Source: SIG607 sp045646245 (GTDB lineage Bacteria; Bacillota; Clostridia; Oscillospirales; Acutalibacteraceae). Taken from it: a stretch of 6,852 bases of DNA. This document shows, in pieces, positions 1-5,572 of the stretch. Both the position numbers and the translations under genes were made by a program. The stretch spans positions 1 through 6,852 of the forward strand of contig JAZRKJ010000081.1 of the NCBI GenBank assembly GCA_045646245.1. Reading direction: 5' to 3'. A model generated the notes under the pieces. It was given only the letters and a program-made list of their open reading frames with translations. It searched no databases and was not told the DNA's origin. Every line of letters begins with the position of its first letter. The first letter of the stretch is position 1.

Positions 1-453
1 AAGGAAATATCGGTTAATAAGGGCTATAATGAAATAGTATGTAAAAACGATAAAGAAGTCATAAATCTTGTTTTTGATATGCCGCTAACTGTAGTTAAGC
101 CTATCCCTTACGGCAATCAGGTGCTTATGAATAAGGTTATCTGGGGTAATAACAGTATAGTTATTCCTACATACGATGAAGAAGACCCGGAGGCTAAAAA
201 CACTATTGCACTGCAAAAAGGCCCCATTATGCTGGCACAGGATTCACGCTTTGGCTACGATATGACCGTTCCTGCAAAAATTTTAGATAATAACGGTATA
301 GTTTATTATGAAAAAGCAAGCGCAGATTTCCAAAACATTCTTACACTAAAGGTAAAAACCGAAAATGGCTATATGACACTTTGTGACTACGCAAGTTCGG
401 GTAAGCTTTTAGACGAAGACAACAAAGCCGCAGTATGGATTAAGAACAAATAA
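1..453 (+). CDS. GH127-like (DUF1680) glycoside hydrolase, C-terminal fragment
   Basis: Only the last 150 codons are present; the frame is open from base 1, so the gene starts left of the window and the internal ATG at 79 is not a start. The fragment reads as the all-beta C-terminal part of the beta-L-arabinofuranosidase/DUF1680 family. It has a strand-rich stretch ending in VINLVFDMPLTVVKP, then the family-like segment IALQKGPIMLAQDS (residues 69-82 of the fragment; family form roughly A-x-x-R/K-G-P-L-V-L-A-x-D), and a terminal LCDYASSGKLLDED block ending in VWI. Family members remove L-arabinofuranose or related sugars from plant glycans and glycoproteins. The (alpha/alpha)6 barrel that holds the catalytic residues is outside the window, so activity and substrate cannot be judged. 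The stop lies 33 bases before a strong hairpin. The family call rests on remembered motif similarity; another DUF1680 relative is possible. Confidence 0.7.
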   Translation, partial: KEISVNKGYNEIVCKNDKEVINLVFDMPLTVVKPIPYGNQVLMNKVIWGNNSIVIPTYDEEDPEAKNTIALQKGPIMLAQDSRFGYDMTVPAKILDNNGIVYYEKASADFQNILTLKVKTENGYMTLCDYASSGKLLDEDNKAAVWIKNK

Positions 454-486
454 ATACCTCTTTCGCACATACCATTCTATATCAAT

Positions 487-521
487 AAAAACTCCCGAAC
501 ATAATTGGTTCGGGAGTTTTT
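487..521. terminator. Bidirectional intrinsic terminator between the GH127-like gene and degV
   Basis: A perfect 14-base-pair stem (487-500 with 508-521) encloses a 7-base loop (501-507). The core is CTCCCGAAC paired with GTTCGGGAG. Five A's at its left end and five T's at its right end give a U tract to transcripts from either direction. It serves the plus-strand gene ending at 453 and the minus-strand degV gene, whose stop codon begins at 526, just beside the stem. Confidence 0.92.
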
Positions 522-523
522 AA

Positions 524-1411
524 TTATTCTATTCTTTCGTCGCCCCAGAAGAAGAGTGCAACGGTGCCGGGGCCTGTGTGGCTTCCGATTGTGGTGCCTA
601 TCCAGTTTATTTCAACTTCACCGTTTAAATTTGGGAAGCGTTCTTCAACAAGAGCTTTAACAGCTTTGGCATCCTCAATACAGTCAGAATGGCAAATATA
701 GCATTTTCCGCTATAGCTTTTGCCGCCCTTGGCGTGCTTTTCCATTTTGTCAACAATTCGCTCAATAACCTTGCGCTTAGAACGAATTTTTTCTCTCGCA
801 ATAAGCTTACCTATATTATTCATATTAAGAAGTGGGCAAATTCCAAGCATACCGCCGAAGAATCCTGCAACCTTAGATACTCTGCCGCCCTTAATATAAA
901 AGGTGAGGTCGGTAGAGAAGAACCAATGATGAAGGTTAAGACGGTTTTTTTTCGCCCATTCCTTAATTTCTTCCATACTCTTGCCTTTGTCACGCAAATC
1001 AGCCAGCTTATCAATAAAAAGTCCAAAACCGGAAGAAGCTCCAAGAGAGTCCACAACGTAAATCTTTCTGTCGGGATATTCTTCCTTTAAAAGCTCGGCG
1101 GCGTTACGGGCGGAATTATAGCTTCCCGAAAGTCCGGAAGAAAGAGAAACGTGAAGAACGTCCTTTCCCTGCTCCAAGAACTTTTTAAAGTAGTCCATAT
1201 ATTCCTCAACGTTAATTTGAGAGGTGCGGGTATCCTCACCGTCTACCATACGTTTGTAAAAAGACTTAAAGGGAACGGATTGACCTAAATCATCAAGATA
1301 GTCGGTACCGCCTAAATTATAATGAAAGCAAATATATTTGATGTTTCTGCTTTCGAAATGTTCTTTTGTTATATCTGCAGTGGAACAACTGCTAAGTACA
1401 AATTCACTCAT
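524..1411 (-). CDS. DegV family fatty-acid-binding protein (FakB-like)
   Basis: This 295-residue protein has the normal length and motif order of the DegV family. Characterised members (FakB) bind a fatty acid and present it to the kinase FakA for phosphorylation before phospholipid synthesis. Visible motifs are TSQIN (63-67), SLSSGLSGSY (89-98), DS (121-122) at the domain junction, IKGGRVSK (173-180) and IGTTIGSHTGPG (271-282). The TSQ, SSGLSG and SHTGPG segments correspond to the family's fatty-acid carboxylate site. The usual N-terminal TDSTAD is SCSTAD here (8-13), so the first aspartate is a cysteine; I recall a clostridial subgroup with this form. The protein is cytosolic with no signal peptide. 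The ATG start has an AAGGAG site at 1421-1426, nine bases upstream, and a promoter is visible further up. No fakA lies in the window, and the bound lipid cannot be read from the sequence. Confidence 0.94.
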   Translation of the reverse strand: MSEFVLSSCSTADITKEHFESRNIKYICFHYNLGGTDYLDDLGQSVPFKSFYKRMVDGEDTRTSQINVEEYMDYFKKFLEQGKDVLHVSLSSGLSGSYNSARNAAELLKEEYPDRKIYVVDSLGASSGFGLFIDKLADLRDKGKSMEEIKEWAKKNRLNLHHWFFSTDLTFYIKGGRVSKVAGFFGGMLGICPLLNMNNIGKLIAREKIRSKRKVIERIVDKMEKHAKGGKSYSGKCYICHSDCIEDAKAVKALVEERFPNLNGEVEINWIGTTIGSHTGPGTVALFFWGDERIE

Positions 1412-1447
1412 TCGTTTTATCTCCTTATTGGAATTTGGTATACAATT

Positions 1448-1476
1448 ATTTTAATTATTGCCCCACGTAAATTCAA
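1448..1476 (-). promoter_or_regulatory. Sigma-A-type promoter of degV
   Basis: On the minus strand a -35 element TTGAAT (1471-1476) is followed, after exactly 17 bases, by a -10 element TAAAAT (1448-1453). Transcription would start near 1441, giving a leader of about 30 bases that contains the AAGGAG ribosome site. The match is good but unproven. Confidence 0.6.
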
Positions 1477-1477
1477 C

Positions 1478-1532
1478 CTACCGTAAAAAAAGCCGTTCTA
1501 CCCTTGAATTTCGCAATTCTACCAAGAGTAGA
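1478..1532. repeat. CTACC direct repeats with inverted repeat in the degV/ung promoter region
   Basis: CTACC occurs at 1478-1482, 1498-1502 and 1519-1523, spaced 20 and 21 bases apart, about two turns of B-DNA each. The last two copies extend to TTCTACC. An imperfect inverted repeat joins TCTACCCTTG (1497-1506) to CAAGAGTAGA (1523-1532) with one mismatch. The group lies between the degV -35 element (1471-1476) and the ung -35 element (1546-1551). This is a natural place for an operator, but no regulator can be assigned and chance is not excluded for a 5-base motif. Confidence 0.4.
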
Positions 1533-1545
1533 GTTTGATTTTTTG

Positions 1546-1574
1546 TTGTCATTTATAGTAATATATGGTAAAAT
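1546..1574 (+). promoter_or_regulatory. Sigma-A-type promoter of ung
   Basis: TTGTCA (1546-1551) and TAAAAT (1569-1574) are separated by 17 bases, each one mismatch from consensus. Transcription would start near 1581, so the leader is short and almost entirely occupied by the strong ribosome binding site AAGGAGG (1583-1589), eight bases before the ATG at 1598. Confidence 0.72.
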
Positions 1575-1597
1575 AAAATAAAAAGGAGGCGGAAATT

Positions 1598-2266
1598 ATG
1601 GTGAAATTAGGAAACGACTGGGACGAAATACTGAAGGACGAATTTGAAAATCCATACTACTTAAAGCTTAGACAGTTTTTAAAAGAAGAATACAGTACAA
1701 AAACAATATACCCAAATATGAATAATATTTTCAGCGCATTAAAAGCTTCTTCTTACAAAGACACCAAAGTTGTAATCATAGGTCAGGACCCTTATCATGA
1801 GCCTAACCAAGCCCACGGGCTTTGCTTTTCGGTATTAAAGCCGGTTCAACCTCCCCCCTCTCTTCAAAACATATATAAGGAATTAGCCGACGATATCGGT
1901 TTTAAGATACCAAATCACGGCGAACTTACCAAATGGGCTAACCAGGGAATACTTATGCTCAACACCGTACTTACGGTAAGGCGCGGACAGGCAAACTCCC
2001 ACAAGGGAATGGGGTGGGAAACCTTTACCGACAGAGTTATAAGTGAGCTTAACAAGAAAGATACCCCTGTTATTTTCCTTTTATGGGGTAGTCCCGCAAA
2101 GCAAAAAGCCGAAATTATTACCAACCCTATTCATATAAAGCTTACCTGCCCTCACCCAAGCCCCCTTTCAGCTTACAGAGGTTTCTTTGGCTGTAAGCAT
2201 TTTTCCAAGACCAACGAGCTTCTTATAAAAAACGGTCTTACCCCTATTGACTGGCAAATAGACTAA
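1598..2266 (+). CDS. ung: Uracil-DNA glycosylase, family 1
   Basis: The enzyme removes uracil from DNA, arising from cytosine deamination or dUMP incorporation, and starts base excision repair in the cytoplasm. At 222 residues it has the standard family 1 length. The water-activating loop GQDPYH is at 62-67, with catalytic Asp64 and Tyr66, which excludes thymine. Phe77 would stack on the uracil, and Asn122 in LLNTVLTV would recognise it. The DNA-intercalating loop HPSPLS is at 186-191 with His186, followed by the typical GFFGCKHFSKTN segment. All key residues are present, so the protein should be active. The ATG start is supported by AAGGAGG eight bases upstream and by a near-consensus promoter. 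The gene stands alone, divergent from degV and convergent with the permease gene. Codon use is AT-rich: only one of 22 leucine codons is CTG. Confidence 0.98.
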   Translation: MVKLGNDWDEILKDEFENPYYLKLRQFLKEEYSTKTIYPNMNNIFSALKASSYKDTKVVIIGQDPYHEPNQAHGLCFSVLKPVQPPPSLQNIYKELADDIGFKIPNHGELTKWANQGILMLNTVLTVRRGQANSHKGMGWETFTDRVISELNKKDTPVIFLLWGSPAKQKAEIITNPIHIKLTCPHPSPLSAYRGFFGCKHFSKTNELLIKNGLTPIDWQID

Positions 2267-2270
2267 ACAA

Positions 2271-2299
2271 AAAACGCTTTTCGTTATGAAAAGCGTTTT
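2271..2299. terminator. Bidirectional intrinsic terminator between ung and the permease gene
   Basis: A perfect 12-base-pair stem (2271-2282 with 2288-2299) has a 5-base loop, GTTAT. A run of six A's at 2269-2274 and a T tract at 2301-2305 make it functional in both directions. The ung stop lies four bases to the left, and the stop of the minus-strand permease (2304-2306) sits inside the right-hand T tract. Confidence 0.9.
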
Positions 2300-2303
2300 G
2301 TTT

Positions 2304-3227
2304 TTATATTTTCCAATTCATTTTAAATATTGTTATTTCGGGAATAAGCAACATTAAAATTCCTATAAAGGCTACCGCAACCGAAATAAGCTCCCGTTTG
2401 GTAGGCTTATTATCGGTAAATAAGCTTATTATTGCTGAAACAATAATAGTGCCGCCCGTAATAAAGGGATACTGAGCAGAAGCGGGTAACACTATAAGTG
2501 CTTCAAGCAGCAAAAGGTTTGCCACCTTATTTAAGATACTTCCGCCTGCCATAGCGAAAACTGCTCTACCGTTCAGCTTTTTCTTTTCGCTTTTTACAAA
2601 AAATAATAATATTACCGATAACACAAGGGATATTAAAGTAATAAGTATTGAATATCCGGCTGAAGATATTTTGGTTAAATTTTCAAACCTTTCGGGTAAA
2701 GCGTGATATAACTTAGAAATTACGCCGGACATACCATTAAGTACAAATACGCCTACGTAATAAATAGTACCCGAGGTACTTTTACCTATTCCTTTAACTA
2801 TAAGCAATGAAGCGGTAATTACTATAAAGCATAACAGCTTACCTAAAGTAAGCGCTTCACCGTGCAGAAAAATTCCAAAAACAAATGGTAACACCATTCC
2901 GCCAAGCATCATAAACAAAGAATACATTGACAGATTAATTTTACCCAAAGCTTTAAGTCCGCAAAATGTAAGTACAAATGCGTTAATATCGGCAATAAGC
3001 GCCATAATAAATGCATAATTTGAATATTCAAAAGCTACTTTCCCGATTTGGAACATTTGTATAATAACCAATACGACAAGCCCGAATATTCCGCCGCCCA
3101 AACGCGATACGAGAGAATCCCTGAAACTGTTGCCGTAATTTCTTCTGTAAATATCATTAAAGAAAAACTGGGTACCGAACATTACTGTAGAAGCTGTCAG
3201 CATACCGTAGCTTAAAAATTCACCCAA
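2304..3227 (-). CDS. EamA/DMT-superfamily ten-helix permease
   Basis: The protein is strongly hydrophobic, with about ten membrane helices in two five-helix halves, as in the drug/metabolite transporter superfamily (EamA-like). With a start at 3227 (307 residues) the helices lie roughly at 5-24, 46-60, 71-90, 97-119, 129-144, 153-171, 190-210, 222-246, 251-270 and 280-297. Helix 9 (YPFITGGTIIVSAIIS) followed by a charged KPTKRE turn and a last helix with GILML is typical of the family. The substrate cannot be told; family members carry sugars, amino acids, nucleosides or drugs. The frame is open up to a TTG at 3278, but that TTG is the -35 element of a near-consensus promoter. The ribosome site AAAGGTG (3237-3243) is nine bases from a TTG at 3227 but abuts the ATG at 3236, so I prefer 3227; 3236 is the alternative. 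The gene is divergent from the AraC regulator, which may control it. Confidence 0.85.
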   Translation of the reverse strand: MGEFLSYGMLTASTVMFGTQFFFNDIYRRNYGNSFRDSLVSRLGGGIFGLVVLVIIQMFQIGKVAFEYSNYAFIMALIADINAFVLTFCGLKALGKINLSMYSLFMMLGGMVLPFVFGIFLHGEALTLGKLLCFIVITASLLIVKGIGKSTSGTIYYVGVFVLNGMSGVISKLYHALPERFENLTKISSAGYSILITLISLVLSVILLFFVKSEKKKLNGRAVFAMAGGSILNKVANLLLLEALIVLPASAQYPFITGGTIIVSAIISLFTDNKPTKRELISVAVAFIGILMLLIPEITIFKMNWKI

Positions 3228-3236
3228 ATCTATCAT

Positions 3237-3243
3237 CACCTTT
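3237..3243 (-). promoter_or_regulatory. Ribosome binding site that decides the permease start
   Basis: AAAGGTG on the minus strand touches the ATG at 3236 directly but stands nine bases before a TTG at 3227. Normal spacing therefore favours the TTG. No comparable site precedes the TTG at 3278. Confidence 0.5.
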
Positions 3244-3250
3244 CTACAGT

Positions 3251-3278
3251 ATTCTAACACCTTAAAAGCATCTGTCAA
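3251..3278 (-). promoter_or_regulatory. Near-consensus promoter of the permease gene
   Basis: On the minus strand a perfect -35 TTGACA (3273-3278) is followed by a 16-base spacer and the -10 TAGAAT (3251-3256), one mismatch from TATAAT. Transcription would begin near 3244, so translation must start downstream of the first possible TTG codon, which is part of the -35 element. Confidence 0.72.
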
Positions 3279-3321
3279 ATGGAAATATTCTTGTTAATTA
3301 TAGATTTTTTCCACTTTTCTA

Positions 3322-3350
3322 TTGTAACATTAATTCTTTTATGATAAAAT
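3322..3350 (+). promoter_or_regulatory. Promoter of the AraC-family regulator gene
   Basis: TTGTAA (3322-3327) and TAAAAT (3345-3350) are 17 bases apart. The -10 is one mismatch from consensus and the -35 two. The start point would be near 3357, about 23 bases before the ATG. The -35 is 43 bases from the divergent permease -35, close enough for one bound regulator to affect both. Confidence 0.6.
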
Positions 3351-3379
3351 TGTTTAAACTCAGATAAAGGAGAACCACT

Positions 3380-4177
3380 ATGTCTGTGCAAAATATTTGT
3401 AAATTTATATCCTCTGTTACAGAAGAACGTATTTATACACAAAACTTTGTTTACGAAAAATCCGGCAATACATTTCACACCAAGGGAAACGCCAACGCTA
3501 TGTATCTTGCGGTAAGTGGCAAGGGTAAGCTTACCACCGATAGTGTTAGCAAGTACGTGAAGGCAGGCAATATCTTTTTCACCTTTGAGAACCTTACTTA
3601 CAAAATAGAAAGCGTAGATAATTTTCAGTATATGTATATATCCTTTAACGGAAGCCGAAGCAATGAGCTTTTTTCTCGTTTCGGAATAACTCCGGTCAAC
3701 TGTGTTTACGAAGGGCACGAAGGAATTACCGCCTTTTGGCAAAACGCTATTGCTAAAGCGGGAGAAAAAAATCTTGACCTCATAAGTGAAGCTGTGCTTC
3801 TTTATACCTTTGGAGAGATGGCTCCTTATAAAGAAAGCAACGAGCAACAGCTTATACGAAGTATGGTAAAATATATTGAAAATAATTTTACTGATGATTC
3901 GCTTAGTCTTCAGTCTATGTCAGACCAACTCGGATACAACAGCAAATACATATCTCGTATTTTTAAAAGCTCTATGGGGGTTAATTTTTCCGCTTACCTT
4001 ACCAACGTGCGAATGCAAAACGCAGTTTTTCTTATGGAACAGGGCGTTAGCGCAATTAAAAACGTTGCACTTCTTTCGGGCTATAAAGACCCGTTCTACT
4101 TTTCCACCGTGTTTAAATCCACGTTGGGTATTTCCCCCAGTCAATATATAGAAAACATTAAAAATTCCTCAAAGTAA
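3380..4177 (+). CDS. AraC-family transcriptional regulator
   Basis: This 265-residue cytosolic protein has the standard two-domain plan. Residues about 15-150 form a cupin-like effector domain, with a beta-rich run including YLAVSGKGKLTTDS (42-55) and AGNIFFTFENLTYKI (62-76). Residues about 160-262 form the double helix-turn-helix DNA-binding domain. The first HTH contains LQSMSDQLGYNSKYISRIFK (177-196). The second contains VALLSGYKDPFYFSTVFK (229-246), followed by the family signature G-I-S-P-S-Q-Y (250-256). Regulators of this build usually sense a sugar or other small ligand and activate nearby genes. The ATG start has AAAGGAG (3366-3372) seven bases upstream. The gene diverges from a permease and converges on a GH109-like gene; either could be a target, but the ligand cannot be deduced. 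Its stop codon lies in the loop of its own terminator. Confidence 0.94.
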   Translation: MSVQNICKFISSVTEERIYTQNFVYEKSGNTFHTKGNANAMYLAVSGKGKLTTDSVSKYVKAGNIFFTFENLTYKIESVDNFQYMYISFNGSRSNELFSRFGITPVNCVYEGHEGITAFWQNAIAKAGEKNLDLISEAVLLYTFGEMAPYKESNEQQLIRSMVKYIENNFTDDSLSLQSMSDQLGYNSKYISRIFKSSMGVNFSAYLTNVRMQNAVFLMEQGVSAIKNVALLSGYKDPFYFSTVFKSTLGISPSQYIENIKNSSK

Positions 4178-4192
4178 CCTTTGAGGAATTTT
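4161..4192. terminator. Bidirectional terminator overlapping the araC-type gene stop
   Basis: A perfect 14-base-pair stem (4161-4174 with 4179-4192) has a 4-base loop, TAAC (4175-4178). The loop contains the TAA stop of the AraC-family gene, so the left arm is coding sequence for its last codons. A/T tracts flank both sides. The minus-strand gene stops at 4197-4199, four bases to the right. Confidence 0.92.
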
Positions 4193-4196
4193 TCTT

Positions 4197-5432
4197 TTAG
4201 CCTTTAAGTATTTTTTTGAATCCCTCTATCTGGGAATCAAGAGGTTTAAAATTTTGCTCGCTACAGCAGGGAATTGTAGGAGTTCTTCCGTCGCTGTAAA
4301 AGAAGGGCGATAGAGTATCGTTACGGTATTTATCACGGGCAGCCTTATTTTTAAAATCGGGAATATCGTAAGGCACACCGTATTCCAAAAGACTTCTGTG
4401 ACCTAAAATTGCAACGCTTGACATACGGGTAGAAAAATAAATATCAAATGGGTGAGGCTTATTTTCTCTTATACAGTTAATAAATTCCTTAGCCACACAA
4501 AAGTCTCCGCCGCCGTGACCCGATTTTTTAATTAACTCAGCATCTTTACCTTCCCATTCAGGCTTATAAAAGTTAACCGTATCTTTATCATCAGGCTTTT
4601 GCCACCAATTATAGTGAAGCATAACCTTACCACCCGAGCCTCTGACGTTTTCAACCGTTGCTTTTTCACAGCAAAGTCTATAAGAATTACATTCTCCGCC
4701 AAAGGTAGCGTGCCCCGTAAAGCGGAATACCGATTTGTCATCATTAAGGGTAGTAATAATCGCCGCCTTATCGCCCACAAAAGAAGCATTCGGTCTCCCA
4801 TTTTGAATGGGAGAAAAAATCGGCATAGCGGTAACTCTTACAGGATTAGCACCTGTAGCAAACATAATAGGAGCAAGAGAATGGGTTACGTAATAGGTTT
4901 TGGGAACGTAGTTTCTCCAATGCTTTTCACTGTCGTAAAGATAACGGACATCGTCGTCATTTCTGTTACTTGGGTGGTTATATTCCCCTTCTGCATAAAG
5001 GCATTTACCTAAAGTTCCGCCCTCATACAATTTTTTCATTTCAATATTAAAAAGCATATAGGGATAGTTTTCTGCAAGCATAAAAATAGACTTACTCTTT
5101 TCTGCCGCTTCAACAAGCTGTACGCCTTCTGCCATAGTTGCATTGGAAATACATTCACAGAGCACGTGAATATTCTTACTAAAACACTTTAAAATATAGG
5201 GAGTGTGCTCATGAAAATAATTTGCTATAAGAACTGCGTCCATTTCGTGTTCAATAAAGGAATCAAAATCCTCATAGCAGGTTACCATATCGCCAAGCTT
5301 CTTTTTAGCGTTTTCAAGACGGTCCTTACGCTTATCGCAAACAGCAACAATTTCCGTATTATTCTGTAAAAAACTGTCAACGTAAGAAGAACCTCTGCAA
5401 TAACCGAAAATACCTATTCTGATTCTTTTCAT
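4197..5432 (-). CDS. Gfo/Idh/MocA-family protein, GH109-like
   Basis: This 411-residue protein begins with a Rossmann dinucleotide-binding fold: RIGIFGYCRGSSY (5-17), then a second strand ending VAVCD (29-33), whose acidic end points to NAD preference. In the family's dehydrogenases the next landmark is EKP with a catalytic lysine; here it reads E93-C94-I95, so the lysine is absent. Several segments resemble GH109 (NAD-dependent alpha-N-acetylgalactosaminidase type) as I recall it: FMLAENYPYM (117-126), AEGEYNH (147-153), the HW at 171-172, THSLAPI (183-189) and GHGGGDF (305-311). A hydrolase or lyase acting through transient NAD oxidation, or a dehydrogenase with another catalytic residue, are both possible; the substrate is unknown. 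No signal peptide is visible, unlike many exported GH109 enzymes, so it probably acts on imported sugars. The ATG start has a perfect AGGAGGT (5440-5446) seven bases upstream. Confidence 0.9.
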   Translation of the reverse strand: MKRIRIGIFGYCRGSSYVDSFLQNNTEIVAVCDKRKDRLENAKKKLGDMVTCYEDFDSFIEHEMDAVLIANYFHEHTPYILKCFSKNIHVLCECISNATMAEGVQLVEAAEKSKSIFMLAENYPYMLFNIEMKKLYEGGTLGKCLYAEGEYNHPSNRNDDDVRYLYDSEKHWRNYVPKTYYVTHSLAPIMFATGANPVRVTAMPIFSPIQNGRPNASFVGDKAAIITTLNDDKSVFRFTGHATFGGECNSYRLCCEKATVENVRGSGGKVMLHYNWWQKPDDKDTVNFYKPEWEGKDAELIKKSGHGGGDFCVAKEFINCIRENKPHPFDIYFSTRMSSVAILGHRSLLEYGVPYDIPDFKNKAARDKYRNDTLSPFFYSDGRTPTIPCCSEQNFKPLDSQIEGFKKILKG

Positions 5433-5455
5433 AACGATTACCTCCTATCCGTTTG

Positions 5456-5485
5456 CTTATATTTTATCATTTCAGAAGGTGTAAA
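5456..5485 (-). promoter_or_regulatory. Probable promoter of the GH109-like gene
   Basis: On the minus strand TTTACA (5480-5485) and TATAAG (5456-5461) are 18 bases apart, each one mismatch from consensus. An overlapping TAAAAT (5461-5466) is an alternative -10 with a weaker -35. Promoter and nifJ terminator sit between the two minus-strand genes, so they are probably separate transcription units. Confidence 0.5.
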
Positions 5486-5531
5486 TAAATAGAAAATATC
5501 TATATAATCATTTATTTTTTTCTGCATAAGC

Positions 5532-5563
5532 AAAAAAGCTGAGGCTTTCGCCTCAGCTTTTTT
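5532..5563 (-). terminator. nifJ: Intrinsic terminator of nifJ
   Basis: A perfect 14-base-pair stem (5532-5545 with 5550-5563) closes, on the minus strand, with a GAAA loop, a stable GNRA-type tetraloop. The core GCTGAGGC/GCCTCAGC is GC-rich and is followed by six U's in the nifJ transcript. It lies nine bases after the nifJ stop and should insulate the next gene. Confidence 0.93.
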
Positions 5564-5572
5564 AAGGTTTTA

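Noticed and set aside
79..81. ATG at 79 as the start of a 124-residue protein
   Set aside because: The frame is open from base 1 with family-like sequence, and no ribosome site precedes the ATG; it is an internal methionine.
689..1090. Open frame of 133 codons on the plus strand inside degV
   Set aside because: It lies wholly antisense to a well-supported DegV gene, has no ribosome site seen upstream, and its product has no family-like motif.
3275..3847. Open frame of 190 codons on the minus strand opposite the AraC-family gene
   Set aside because: It covers the divergent promoter region and the antisense of a clear AraC protein; the product is not recognisable and no ribosome site was seen.
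4599..5012. Open frame of 137 codons on the plus strand inside the GH109-like gene
   Set aside because: Antisense shadow of a conserved Rossmann-fold protein, with no promoter or ribosome site seen.
5433..5572. Riboswitch or small RNA between nifJ and the GH109-like gene
   Set aside because: Apart from the nifJ terminator and a promoter, the DNA is simple AT-rich sequence without a structured leader.
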